Source: Anaeramoeba flamelloides
Taxonomy: Eukaryota; Metamonada; Anaeramoebidae
Assembly (NCBI GenBank): GCA_027625915.1
Contig: JANTQA010000057.1
Location: forward strand, 7,502,001 to 7,566,000
Direction: 5' to 3'
DNA: 64,000 bases
Shown here one piece after another: positions 23,884-36,150 of this stretch. The notes beneath the pieces were generated by a model that was not told the DNA's origin, made no database searches, and worked only from the letters and a program-made list of their open reading frames with translations. The stretch's first letter is position 1; the number at the start of each line of letters is the position of its first letter. The position numbers and the translations under genes were made by a program.

Positions 23884-26800
23884 TTATGAATGAAATGATA
23901 AAAATGATAAAATATAATTCGAAAATTCTTGAATGAATTGATATTTTTCCGATTTTAAAGTAATTACAGCTTTATTTTCAACGTCATCATAAATCAATTC
24001 AATTAGAATAAATTCCTGATCAAAAATTCTTTGTGCATAACAAAATAATTTTATGTTTTTATTTATAATTCCTGATGCAATTGTCATAATGTGATTTTCC
24101 TTTAACTTGTCCATTAATTTTTCTTTTGATATATTATTTTTAAAAAAAAATGTAATTGTTTTTTCTTCTTTGGGTTTTATCCATTCACTTTCGAAGTTAT
24201 TTGGAGTCAAGATAGCTTTCGAGTCTAAAATACAGTTTGTCCCCTCTTTAAATTCTAGATTATTTTCATTTGTTTTTTCCTTTTCCTTTTCCTTTTCCCT
24301 TTCCCTCCCCCCTCCCCTTTCTTGATATCCCTTTTCCTTTTCCTTTTCTTTTTCATTTTCTTTTTCATTTTCATTTTCTTTTTCTTTTTCCTTTTCCCTT
24401 TCCCTTCCCCCTTCCTTTTCCTTTTCAAAATTGTTTTTATTTTCGAATTCGTCCCCGTTTTCTTTTTCTTTTTTACTGGTAAATTCTTTTAGTTTTTCAA
24501 ATTCTTTTTCTTTTTTGTTAATTACCAGATTACTATTTTTTTGATTCTGATCATTTTTATTAATATATATCAATTTTTTCTTCTCATTCACATTACCAGT
24601 GTTCAGTATTTTTTTGTTTTCATTTCCCGAATTATAAACACCACTGTCATCATCCTCATCCTCATCCTCATACTCATCATTGCCGAATTCATTGTTATTC
24701 TGATCTCCTTCTTGCTCTTGTGCACCTTTTAAGAAAATTTGATAATTATTATTTATTTGATAATATGGTTTATCATAAATCAATGAAAGAGAATTAAAAT
24801 CATCTAGAAGTTCGTCCAGTAATTCATTTCTGTTCTCATCCAGAATTATATATATATATTTTTCATTTAAATCTTGATTAAAAATAATTTTTTGAATATT
24901 TTGAATTCCAGTTTTTAAAATTCTATAATAAAATAAACTTCTGTCAATAACATCCACATTATTTTGTTTTTGAACAGAAATTTTCAATAATAACCCTAAC
25001 ATTTTTTGACTTTCAGCAGGCCTTTTACAAAATAATTTGATTGTCGCAGTTAATAATTCTAATTTACTCCTTGTTGTTAATTTTTGAAAATTTTCAATAA
25101 ACGATTCAAGAATATATGGTGATTTTTCAATATCTTCACTGTATTGTCCGCAAATCCAAATTAAGCTACATTTGGATTCAATTTTATATTGATTTTCAAT
25201 TTTTGATACATTTCCCATTTCCCCCTCTTTTTCCATTTCCTTTTCCATTTCATAAAGATTTGTATATACTGTTTCTGTTTCGAAATCTATCACTAGTTTT
25301 GAAATTATTTCAATATACTTTTTAATCATCTCAATTGCAGAAGGTAAAATTTGTAATATATCCTTCATAATAATAATTGATGATTCAATAATATAGCCAA
25401 TTTCTAAATCAATAAAAGATATTAATTCTTGTAATATATATTTTGAATATTTGGGATATTTTCGAATAATTTTGCTTAATGAAAAAATTGCCTTTCTTGA
25501 ATATTTCTGGTCTCTTTGTGAATTAGTCACATAACTTGAAATTTCTTCAATAATATGTTGAACATTATTCGAATAAATAATTTCTGTTAAAATATCTAAT
25601 TTTACATTTCTTAGATATGATTTATCGGTTTTTAGTATAAAAAATTTGTTATAATCACGAAAAAATATTTTAGGTTGTTGGGTTGCAATTAAATGAATAT
25701 GCTTTAAAACCGAATAGCTTATTTCATCGTCTTTGCATGAAATCATTGTTAACAACGGTTCTTTTACTCTTTGGAAAATCTATTTGTAGTATATAAAATG
25801 TTATTTTTATGGAATTATTGGTTTGCAATATTATAATTTTTAAGAGAAATTAGAATTAAAATATTTTCTTGAAAGTGGATGTGCATAAAAATGCAATTAT
25901 GAGAACTCTTAATTTTTTAAATCTTCTCAAATATGTGCTAGTGTAATTTGAAGGTTTTTTTTTTTTTTCGATTTCAATTTGAAAATCCATCATTTTGTTT
26001 CAAATTATAAAACAAATCAGATGAAAAGAAAAAAGAGATCAACAACTAATTCAAGAAATTGGAGTGCTGGGATATTTATTTTGTTGGGTTGAATTCAAAG
26101 TTGACAAATACTTTGTTGCAGAAGAAATATTTTGGAACATTGAAAAATGGAAGACAGAAGACGAAAATTAGAAATCAAACAAGTTATCAATTTGAAAAAT
26201 TTTTAATTTTTAATTTTTTATGTTTAAGAAATTGAAATACTACAAATTTATCAAAAAAAACTGAGAAAATTAAGACAGCATTTTTTACGCTTTTGTAGTA
26301 TTCCAATTTCTTAGAAATGAAAAATACAAAGTTAAATAAAACCAAAATTTTTTATTAAAATTTCATTGTGAGTAATAAAGTTTATTTACAATATAATAAA
26401 CATCCCAGAACTTTAAATTCTTGAGGCTATTGTTTTTATTGTCGATAACAGTAATACTACGATTTTTAAAAGTCTCTAATAGAGAAAAAAAGGTGTTTTT
26501 TTCCCAATTTGGGTTTAGAAAAAAATATGATACTCGTATTGCAGTATTAAACTTCTTAAATACTTTTGATATGATAAAATCAAATAATGAAAATGAAAAT
26601 AATAAAACTTATATTATAATGATTGATATAGCTAAATGTTTTGATTCAATAAGTTTTAAAATAATTAGAAAAACAATAAAAAAAATTATTATAAATAAAA
26701 TTATTAATTTTTTTTTCTTAAAATATTATCAAGGAGAAGATCTTGGTATATTCCAAGGAGACCCATTATCTCCTATTTTATTTGCTCTAATTTCACACTT

Positions 26801-29800
26801 TCTTTTATTAAAAATCATTCCATTAACGAACCATTGTCAAATGTTTGCAGATGATTTCATTTTAATTATTAAAGGAAATAGAAATCAATTAAATCAAAAA
26901 TTAAATTCAATATATGAAATAATTATTCAATTTGGATTAAAACCTAATAAAGATAAAACAGTTGTTTCAAAAGACTTAAAAAAAATTAAATATTTGGGTA
27001 TTTATTTAGATAAAATTTTCACATATAGTTTATAATTTAAAAGGGGCGAAAGAAACATATAACAACTGTAATCAGTTATTCAATAACAACTCGCTTAAAA
27101 ATGGTTTAAAAATTAGATTATTTAAATCTTTTATCATAAGCCAATTGACATATGGGTTGGAAGTATATAATTATGAAATAAAAACTTTAAATTATTTAAA
27201 TTCTTGGATTAATTCATGTATTACTGAAATATGTAAAATAAACAGAAATAAACCAATTCTTATTTACAAAACAGAATTTAAAATAGAAAATATGATAATT
27301 TCTATCAATAAAAAGAAATTTAAATTCAAAAAGAAATTAGGAATTTTATCTCTTCCTAATTTAGAAAAATTAATAAAGTTTAATCAAAGAATAAATAATA
27401 AAATTAATTGGAATTCAAAAGATATTATTGAACTAAAAAAAGAAATATACAAATACACATATAACTAGTTGTTGAATTCAACAAGTTGGAAGGTCCAAAA
27501 ATATTTCACAATAAGAAAAAATCAAAATTATTTATTTAAAACTCAAAAATATTTAAGTTATCCCTCAAGCTCAACAATTCTAAAATTCAGAACATTCACT
27601 AACTGTTTAAATAGATATTACTATGTAATTAATAAAAATTCAAATAAATTTTGTCCTTTATGTTTAAAATATAAACAAAAGGAAATTATAGAAAATATTG
27701 ATCACTTTTTATGGATATGTACTTTCTATGAAAAAGATAGATTAATTTTTCACAATAAATTGAAACAAATAAATCTTAATGAATTGATTTTAAACTATGA
27801 TAGTTTGAAATTATTTTCATTAATTAATAATCGTGAAATATATGATTTTACGCTTAAATTTCTGAAAGGAAATTTAAGTCTAAGGGCAACTAGAGTGTAA
27901 TTTACACTTCTTCAATAATAAAAAAAGGTGTTTTTTTTTTTTTTTTGTATTTTTTTTTTTTGTGTGTGTGTGTGTAAAAACTTTTTAATCAATTGTAAAT
28001 GGATTTTAGATTAAGCAACTTTCGGATATTGATTTTAATATATAATAACTAATAGTTTTGAAAAGGCTACTACTTATCTCAAAAAACTCAAATACGGAAA
28101 AAAATAACGAATAATAATATCAACAAAAAGTGCTCTTCAAGTGCCGTAAAGTGTCTAGGTTTTCTTGGGGGTTTCTGTTTTGTTTGTCAAGTGTTATGGT
28201 TTTTTTTTTTTGAGGTTTACTATTTTATTTAGAAAATCTATTGATTTTCGTTAGGTTTTTTTTACTTTTTCAAATAAACTGAAAATTAATTAAAATTTTC
28301 TGTTTATTTCAAAAAGTAAAAAAAAACCTAGAACACTTCACAAATAAATAGAAAACTCAAAAAAACCTAACGAAAATCTATTGATTTTACAAATAAACAG
28401 AAAACTCAAGAAAACCGAACGGTGTTTTTTTTTTACTTTTTGGAATAAAAAGACAATTTAAGATATTTTCTTTTAATTTCGAATATTAAAAAGAAAACCT
28501 AACATAAAATCAAAAAAAAAATGTTTTTTCCAATAAAAAACAATCAATAATTCTTTCATAGTTAAAATAATTGTTTCCCCATTTGAAAGATATTTATTAG
28601 ATTTAAAATACTTTTAAAATATAACAAAATAACCTCTTAACTGTGTAAAAAAAAATTTTTTTTTCGATTTTTTTACTATTAAATTTGAAACAAATCTTAA
28701 TAGATAATTGAAAATCGGATTTTCGAATTTAAATTGTAAAATATCCTTAAACATAATATTTAATCAAAGATCTCTTATTAAACAAAAATTTTTATTATAA
28801 TTAAAGTTTTAAAAGTGCAAAAAGCAAATTTTGTATGATTTTTTTTTGAAAATATTTTACAGTATCATGTTGTATAATCGCATGCGAAAATAAAACTTTA
28901 TTTGATTTTTCATTTTTCACTTTACCATTCTAAAAAAAAACTGTCAAATCGATTTTTATTTTAAAATTGTAGTAAAAGTTACATTTTCTAATAGTTTTTT
29001 ACTTCTGTTTCCTTCATTTGAAAACAAAAAACCAAATAAAAAAAAAACTATTTTGATTATTATAATTAAAATAGAATTAAAAACATCTCATAAAATGAAA
29101 ATTTAAGAATGTTCTATTTTTCGAAATTTAATATTTAATTGTAAACCTTAGTAAAAAATGATTTTTTTCTGGTTTTTTTGATGTTGTAATTTATCTGATT
29201 GTTGTAAAATTGATTTTAAGGATTTTAAAAATAGGTATTAATCCATATTGAGGAATTTCGGTTCCGGGAATCTTTATTTTACAACAAAAAATAAGAAAAA
29301 AAATATTAGAAAAATTTTCCTATTGGTAATTATTTTGCAGTTTTAACAGATTTGAAATTTTTTTCTATTGTACAATTTTTTTCTGGAATGACTGTATTAT
29401 TTTTTTAAACTTTTAGCCATTACTGTAGTTTTGGAAAACTTTGAATCAAAAATAAAAAATTGTTATAATATTTTTGTCAAATTAGGATTTTCAATTTTTT
29501 TATCAAATTTTTTTCGAGATATTTTTCGCTTTCTGATCAAAAGAGATAACTTTTCAACAACAACATTCAAAATACTAAAGCACTTTTTCGTTTTAACTGT
29601 TAATCCTTAAAATAAAATAATTAACCTTCTACCAGTCTGGTAATCGAAAAAAAAAAAAAAAAAAAAAAAAAATGAAAGTAAAGTAGTGAAAAAAATACCG
29701 GAAATGAAAAAAAACCCTTAAAAGATTTTTTTAATTGTGAATATTAGGGAAATTGTTTGATAATTTCTTTTATTTAAAATTAAATCCTTTTTTGTTAAGA

Positions 29801-31134
29801 ATCGAACTTTTTAAAATTATAGCTCACCAAAATTAGAATGATGATTAATTAAAACCCACTTGTTCAAAACCTCATTTAACCAATTAAAAAACAAGAATAA
29901 AAATTATCATATTATAAACCCTAGTAAACCTCTGTGATACTAAATTGTTTTTCAAAAAAAGTAGATCGACTTTGGCTATCAAACAATTAAACGAGTATTC
30001 TCGAGATACCTTACTTTGATGGACTTTAGGTAGGTTTATTACTAGTTCATAAAAGTTTCATCAAAGGATTTGGTTATTTAGAAAAAGGATTTCATTGAAA
30101 TTAGACAAAAATTTTCATAATATTCACAATTAAAAATCTTTTAAGGGATTTTTTTCATATCCGGTATTTTTTTCCCTACTATAAAAGAAAAAAGGAATTT
30201 AACAAACCTGTGTTTTTAAATTTGGGAGGTCTTCAACAAGATTGACTAACACTTTGCTTGCAGACAGCACAACATAACTATTTTCATGAGCTAAGAACCC
30301 ATCACAATGATTTAAAATGGATAAAGATTCTTCTTCATTTTGTGGGGCATATTTTGCAATTAAGCCTAAGATTATCCCCATCCCCCATTTGGATAAAGAC
30401 GATAGCCTCTTTAAGAAATGGGACACAATTTCTGAATTTAAAACAATGCCACCAAATTTTTGAAAAAGAGTGTTTATTGCTAAAACTGCGTTAACTAAAA
30501 CCTGTGGATCTTGATCTAAGACCATTTTATAGAGTTTAAATTTCACTTGTTCAATATCAAGTGCTTTTGGATCGAGTCTCCATAATTTAACTACAGACAT
30601 TACTGCAATACGCCGAACATACCCCGAATTGTCACCCAGTAGTTTAATAACTTGTGGTGTGATATATTCAAGAAGCTCCGTGTTGTTTCTTTTGGGGTTT
30701 TTATCACAAACAACGGAAAAGAGGAGAAAAAAAATTTAAAAGAAAAAAGAAAGAAAAAATTTAATCAAAATAAGCAATTTAGATAAAATCCAAACAGAAT
30801 CTTACAAAGAAGACATTGATCTTAGGGCAAGCCCACGAATAAAAGGACTGTGGTTTTCTGTATCTTTTATAAACGTGTTCACAGCCATTATGGCAGTTTC
30901 GGGATGGCTGCTTGAGTGAGTTAAGAGATAAAGGTTGATTAACTTTTTCTGTACAAGATCTGTTGTTTGAGAGGCTTTAATCATTTCGTTAAACAAATCT
31001 GAAACATTGACTCCTTTGTTCATAAATCCTATTATTTCGAGAATAATTTGTTGTCTTTTTTTGAGCTCTTTGATACCAATCTTTTTCAACTTTTCTTTGA
31101 GTACCATTACCTTTCTTTCATCTAAGTTCGTCAT
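23884..31134 (-). CDS. AP-4 complex subunit beta (adaptin)
   Basis: Three minus-strand exons, 31134-30806, 30688-30208 and 25779-23884, join in phase to 901 residues. The trunk follows human AP4B1: DLVQKKLINLYLLTH, IRGLALRSMSSL, YVRRIAVM, DQDPQVLVNAV, WGMGIILGLIAKYAP, RVKEPLL, RPAESQKMLGLLL, DRSLFYYRIL and DFNSLSLIYDKPY. A long hinge (about residues 623-790) is acidic, then KE/EN/RE-rich, which explains the excess over the ~739 residues of the human protein. The last ~110 residues (LTPNNFESEW..., FILIELIY) match the C-terminal platform domain. AP-4 sorts cargo at the trans-Golgi network. ATG 31134 is the first Met after an upstream in-frame TAA. Introns are 119 and 4428 nt; the long one carries an antisense LINE, a foldback repeat and a MITE. 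Confidence 0.93.
26390..27927 (+). mobile_element. LINE-A non-LTR retrotransposon, best copy (RT)
   Basis: Encodes a reverse transcriptase: LLSIT near the start, QFGFRKKYDT, motif A MIDIAKCFDS, motif B GIFQGDPLSP (usual GLPQGDPLSP), motif C FADD, then GLKPNKDKT and KYLGI. The C-terminal part carries a zinc knuckle, CPLC..ENIDHFLWIC (C-x2-C..H-x4-C). It is 5'-truncated just before the RT, shifts frame near 27035 and has one stop at 27466, so it is inactive. The end is GAGTGTAATTTACAC, CTTCTTC, AATAATAAAAAAAG. It lies inside AP-4 beta intron 2, opposite to the gene. No endonuclease domain is left, so the clade cannot be named. Confidence 0.93.
28135..28452. repeat. foldback repeat FB, copy in AP-4 beta intron
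   Basis: Internally palindromic: a 'GGTTTTTTTTACTTTTTCAAAT' arm is followed by its inverse 'TTTCAAAAAGTAAAAAAAAACC', flanked by repeated pieces such as CCTAGAACACTTCACAAATA, TTTTCTGTTTATTT and AACCTAACGAAAATC in both orientations. The outer part reads GTGCCGTAAAGTGTCTAGG. The same units build 55186-55788 and 62392-62795. No coding capacity. Confidence 0.75.
29715..30147. mobile_element. MITE family CCCTTAAAAG, better copy
   Basis: Terminal inverted repeats of about 32 bp: the left end begins CCCTTAAAAGATTTTTTTAA and continues TTGTGAATATT; the right end reversed begins CCCTTAAAAGATTTTTAATT and continues GTGAATATT. 433 bp, non-coding, and homologous to 6795-7220. The flanks do not show a clear target duplication. 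It sits in AP-4 beta intron 2, about 60 bp from the exon 2 donor. Confidence 0.8.
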
Positions 31135-31147
31135 AAGTTTCACAAAA

Positions 31148-31640
31148 CTTATGGTTCTTTAAAGTTTATGGAAAATAATGGTGATTAATAAATACAAAAA
31201 ATGATATAATTTTGAATTGTTTTTTCATTTCTTTTTAGAAAAGATCATTATTTGACGTTTTTTGGAATCTTTATATTGTCAACATAAGTTACCTTCAAAG
31301 TTTAATCCTTTTAATTGCAACTAACAGCTGGAGATCTAACAAAAGTCAGAACGACAAACATTTGTAAACAGGCATGAGAACTTGAAAAATTAAAATAAAA
31401 GGATATTCATGAATTTAATATTTTAATTTGGTGTGTTTTAAGTTGTACTTTGAAAATAAACTCTTTACTGTGAAACTTTTGCAAACCTTGTAAAAAAAAT
31501 ATACTTTACATTAAAATTTATTTTTTGACTTATTCGAGACAAAACTAATATAAGCCCTTTTTAACATTATTTTAAATTTCTCAATAAAAAAGTTAAAGTC
31601 TGGTGAAAAAACATTGTGTTATTTATTTCCAAGCGTTTTT
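31148..31640. other. 5' flank of AP-4 beta gene
   Basis: Presumed promoter and 5' UTR of the minus-strand AP-4 beta gene. No specific motif can be supported. Confidence 0.4.
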
Positions 31641-31647
31641 CGATATA

Positions 31648-31811
31648 CTGGTATTTGAATTTCAAATGGGAAATTTTTTCACTTGCTTTTCATTTTCCTC
31701 TTTGTAACAAAGACTCCAATTTACAACAAACTTCTAGGGAAACTCTGTTTGTAATTGAAAAATAAGGAAAATGAATTGAAAATATTTTCCCATTTAAAAT
31801 TCAAATACCAG
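31648..31811. mobile_element. hairpin MITE (164 bp), copy 2
   Basis: Ends are inverted over about 50 bp: CTGGTATTTGAATTTCAAAT on the left and, reversed, CTGGTATTTGAATTTTAAAT on the right, both running into GGGAAA(A)T and a TTTTCATTTTCC block. TA flanks both sides (31646-31647, 31812-31813), so a Tc1/mariner-type mobiliser is likely. It lies directly before R1 copy d and about 0.5 kb upstream of the AP-4 beta start. Confidence 0.85.
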
Positions 31812-31840
31812 TATGAGAAAGTAAAAAAGTTGGAAAATGT

Positions 31841-32723
31841 TTAAGGTACATTTCATTTACCGTAGATTTACTCCATACTAAAATGTCTACCAGCTAGGAA
31901 TTAAAATGGGTCTGAGAAATTGTACTTCTTTTGATTTTCAAAAATTCAATTTACAACAAAAAAGTTAATAAGGAGCGGATCTCATTGTCAAAAAATTCAA
32001 TTCAAAAAAAAAAGTTGAAAAAGCATTCACAATTCCAAAATTCCCATTATCATGATTAATGGCAAAAAATTCAAATATTAAAAAAAAATCAATTCCTCAG
32101 GATTACCTTTCACAAAACATTCAAATCTCTAAAAAAAAAAAAATTTGAGAGGATTTCTTGACAAAAAATTCAACATACAAAAGTTCAAAAAGAAAAAATC
32201 AATTCCAAAAAATCAAATATTTTAAAAACAATTCCGATTATTTCTTTATTCCAAAATTTCTAAATGCTTAAACTTCTTCAATTTGAAACAAATTGGTTTC
32301 TATAAGTTAATAATAAATTTAATTCGATTTAATCTGATTTGTGGTTATTTTTGAACCCACTATATTTGGCAGAGTAAGGATTATTAATGAATCTCGAGAT
32401 AACAATAACTCATTTGAGAATAGTAAAATAATGAAAAAAAAATCTTCAAGATCTTAAAAAAGACTTGTTAGCGACATTTCGTAACCAACACTGTTGTTTC
32501 CAAAATTATATATTCTAATCATTCAAATTGGAAATTAAGTGTTGTTATTTGGCACTTTTTTCCAAAAATCTCCTCTTTTTTGAATGTTTTTTTTTTGGAA
32601 ATCGATTGTACATCAGGAAAGAGTGGTTAGTTTTTGATTTGTATTAGGTATTTATGAAATTCCAAAAAAATATAAAAGTCCATTTCTGAAAATTATTTTT
32701 TACCATAATAGATCCACCCTTAA
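31841..32723 (+). mobile_element. R1 element, copy d
   Basis: Bounded by TTAA (31841-31844, 32720-32723). The left end continues GGTACATTTCATTTACCGTAG, the right end reads AATAGATCCACCC. The middle has the diagnostic TTTAATTCGATTTAATCTGA block and the 'AATCATTCAAATTGGAAATT' block. No open frame of note. Confidence 0.75.
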
Positions 32724-33460
32724 TAAAAAAAGAAAAAACATCAAGGTACATTTATCAAATACTCTTTATACAATGAATAAAAATGGCGTTTCAGAATAAA
32801 ACTTGATAGTTTTTCTTCTTACTATTTCTACATAAAGTCTAAATCACCCTAAAATTATTTAACTATGGTATATCAAATTTAGATATAATCCTCTTTGATA
32901 TTTTTGAGAAAATTATAAATTCTGAATTGGACTTGTTTAGAAATTTTTCATAATATTCTATATATTTTCTAAGAAAATTTTCGTAATTATTATCAATTCT
33001 TTATCAAATTGGTGATTTTTTTATGAACGAAAATTTTCTCCCCAAAAATTTTAAATTTGATTGTTCATTTTGAGGATTTCTTTTTTACTGTTAATTTTAA
33101 AATAAAAAGATCAAAATTTTCATTCAGCTTTCCCAATAAAAGAAATCACACCTCTCCAAGAATTAAAATATATCATCAAAGTTCTCTAATTCTGTCAAGG
33201 AAATGAATAATAAACTTATAAAGGAATTAAAAATAAGAAATGTTCCATAAATTATATAAAAATGAGTTTTTGGAAAGCTGAATGAAAATTTTATTCACTT
33301 TATTTTGCAACAAATAGTAATTATAGAATAATACTATGCCAATAACATATTTACTTGAGGTTTATTGTTGGTTTTTTATAATTATATCATAATTGTTTTA
33401 GTAAAAAGTAATTAAAAACAAAATTTATTTTGAAACACATATTAAACAAGGTATATAAAC
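32724..33460. other. no gene seen
   Basis: AT-rich spacer. A 'GAAAATTTTCATTCAGCTTTCC' segment at about 33112 has an inverted counterpart at about 33267, so it may contain another eroded hairpin element; no gene. Confidence 0.35.
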
Positions 33461-33979
33461 TAAATTCCAAAAATTTTGACACGGTTTAAACGATTAAAAG
33501 AATAGCAAAACTGCACTTTAAATTCAATTTGGGAATAATTTTGATTTTACAAACTATTTCATTTTTTGTCTTTTTTGTTTTGTTTTAATTTCTTTTTTGC
33601 AGTTAAGTAATTAGTTTTGTTTGATTGGAGAAATTTTTTTCGATGGTTAATAGAAGGTTACAGTTGAGTTTGTAAAATTGAAAAATCACATACAATTGGT
33701 CAATGGTATCTTATCATTTGATCGATTAACAATTGTTGGTGAAATTTCAACATATTTATGGTTATATTTTTTGTTCTCGCTCCTTTAATTTTTTTCGAGA
33801 CACCAATTTTTATTTTTTCCTTCTATTTTTTTCTTTTATTTGGAAGAAAATAATTACTTATAAAAACATTAATACTGGGTAACTTAAATGTTGTTTTTAT
33901 ATTAGGTGTGGAAAATTATTATAAATTGGGTTTTATTTTACTATTATTCATTTTGGGTGATGTCCAAATTTTTGGAATG
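33461..33979. mobile_element. mariner-like MITE (M), copy 1
   Basis: Begins TAAATTCCAAAAATTTTGAC and ends GTCCAAATTTTTGGAAT, an inverted pair resembling the ends of the mariner at 4816 (AATTCCAAAAATTGGGGC). Homologous internally to 35621-36150: an 'AATTTTGATTTTACAAA' block, TTTGATCGATTAACAAT, and GAAATTTCAACATATTTAT. About 520 bp, non-coding. Confidence 0.7.
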
Positions 33980-34689
33980 GGGGTTAGATATATAAATATA
34001 GAAATAAAAATAGAGATAAAAATGTAATCTAAACTCCTTGATTTAATGCAACTAAACTGGGGTGCCTGTGTTCTGTAATAAATTCTATTTTTAAACTGTT
34101 AAATAGGAAAATTGTCAATTTTGAATAAAGGAAAATAAGATTTCTCCAAATAGAAAATATTCAAAAAAAAAAAAAGTCTTTTGCTATTTTAACAATTTTT
34201 TTCAACTTGAAATTCTTTGAATTCAATATAAATCAAACCAACTTAAAAAGTAATATTCATAGAGCTTCAAATTCAGACAGTAATTAAAACTTTATTGCTA
34301 ATATTTTATCTTAGATGATCAGTTTTTTAAAATAATTTTTCCTTTAGGATTAATATAATTTCTTGAGAATTAACCACTAATCTGTTATCTCATACAACTA
34401 TTTGAAAAAACTGAGGACTATTTTTTTTTTTTTTTTTTGGATTACCAGGATCTAAAACTTTTTTAAGATTTCTATTTTAATAAAGTGTGGACTTTTTTAA
34501 AACAAAGTGTTTTTCTTCCCACTCCATCCTTTATTTCATTTTTCAATTTTTTTTATCAACACTATTCAACAACTTAATTTTTGTACACATCTTTAATTCT
34601 GATAAAGTTCTCACTTCTTCGATCTTGGTATTTGACTGGATAAAAAAAGTGATTTCAAGTTTAACCTTGAAAAAGTTAAGACCAATTTC

Positions 34690-35592
34690 AAAAAGTTAAT
34701 CAATATCTTATACAAAAAAATTTTTCTAATGGATTAACAATTCAATTTTTTAAAGCGATACTAGATTGTCAACTATTATACGGATTAGAAATATTTGATT
34801 TAACAAAAACAGATTTTAAAGATATTGATACTTGGATTTAAAAAAAAAATACAAAATTTTTATTAATTAACCCACATTCTCCCAGGCTTATTTATAAAAT
34901 TGAAGCAAAAATTGATCCTGTTTGAATAACAATACGTAAAAGAAGATTTTAGTTAATACAAAAATAAAAAATTTTTGGTTTTGATGAATTAATTAATTAT
35001 CTTCCTTTTAGAGACAAAGAATTTGAAAATATTAACTGACAATCAAATAACTTAAAAGAATTAGAAATTGAACTTGATAAATATCGAATTAATCCATTAG
35101 AAAATAGCTCAAGTTGGAAAGTCCAAAAATATTTAAAAATTATCCAAATAAATAACAATTGCAATTTCAAACAACAAAAATATTTAAACTGGAAAGCTTC
35201 AAAAACAATTATAAAGCTATGAAATTTAATAAATCATTTAAATAGATACTCTTATGTTATGAATAAAAATAAATCAAAATATTGCAAGATATATAAAAAA
35301 ATAAATAATTTAGATATTATTGAAGATTTGGACCATTTTCTATGGAATTACTCAGTCTATGAAAATAATCGTAAAATCTGGATATCTGAATTAAAAAAAA
35401 AATTAATATATCTAATATATTAAAAAATAATAATATTTTCAATATTATAACAAAAAAAGATTTATCAAGTTTATTAGCCTTAGTGGTTAATAAACTTATC
35501 TTTGAGTCTTTAATAAGATAACTAAATAAAAATTCAGGAATTCGGGCACACAAGAGGGGCTAATAACTTATCCCAAAAATAATAATAAAAAA
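34690..35592 (+). mobile_element. LINE-B relic
   Basis: A broken frame encodes FFKAILDCQLLYGLEIFDL and DIDTWI (LINE-A: LFKSFIISQLTYGLEVYNY, SWI), later SSSWKVQKYLK and EDLDHFLWNYSVYENNRKIW (LINE-A: DHFLWICTFYEKDRLIF). It is therefore related to LINE-A but clearly a different family, with its own 3' end 'GGGCACACAAGAGGGGC' and an AATAATAATAAAAA tail. Many stops; 5'-truncated after the RT core. Confidence 0.75.
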
Positions 35593-35620
35593 AAAAAGTT
35601 CTCACTTTTTTAAAAATAAA

Positions 35621-36150
35621 CTAAAATTCCAAAATTTTCCACACAGCTAAAATGTTCCAAAGAATCACAATAATACAATTTCATTCAAATTGTAAATAAT
35701 TTTGATTTTTGTAAAATATGCAAATCATTTTTTCATCTTTTCGTTTTTGTTTTCATTTCATTTTTTGAATTAGATAACTTGTTTGGTTCGATCACAATTT
35801 TTATGAACAATTGATATTTAGTTAAAGTTGTTTTGTTTCAAATAGAAGAACTCAAATAAAATTAATTGGTAGTATCTAACCTTTTGATCGATCAATATTC
35901 CTAATAGAATTTCAACAAATTTACCAATGTATTTTTTTGTTTTGCTCTCTCCAAAATTTTTAACACACCCTTGATTTATTTGTATTGATAATTATTTATT
36001 TTTTGTTTTTGTGAATATTGTAATTTATTAAAAATTGTTAACATTTCAATTAGTGAATGGCTCTAATTTATTATTTCTTCCTAGAATTTATTAGAAAAAG
36101 TTTTTTTTTTCACAAATCGAATTTTGGTGTGTTAAAAATTTTGAATTGGG
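35621..36150. mobile_element. mariner-like MITE (M), copy 2
   Basis: Left end AAAATTCCAAAATTTTCCAC, right end reversed CCCAATTCAAAATTTTTAAC, and the same internal block order as 33461-33979. It starts right after the tail of LINE-B. About 530 bp, non-coding. Confidence 0.65.

Noticed and set aside
24107-24732. Plus-strand frames rich in Phe/Pro
   Set aside because: Antisense shadows of the KE/EN-rich AP-4 beta hinge.
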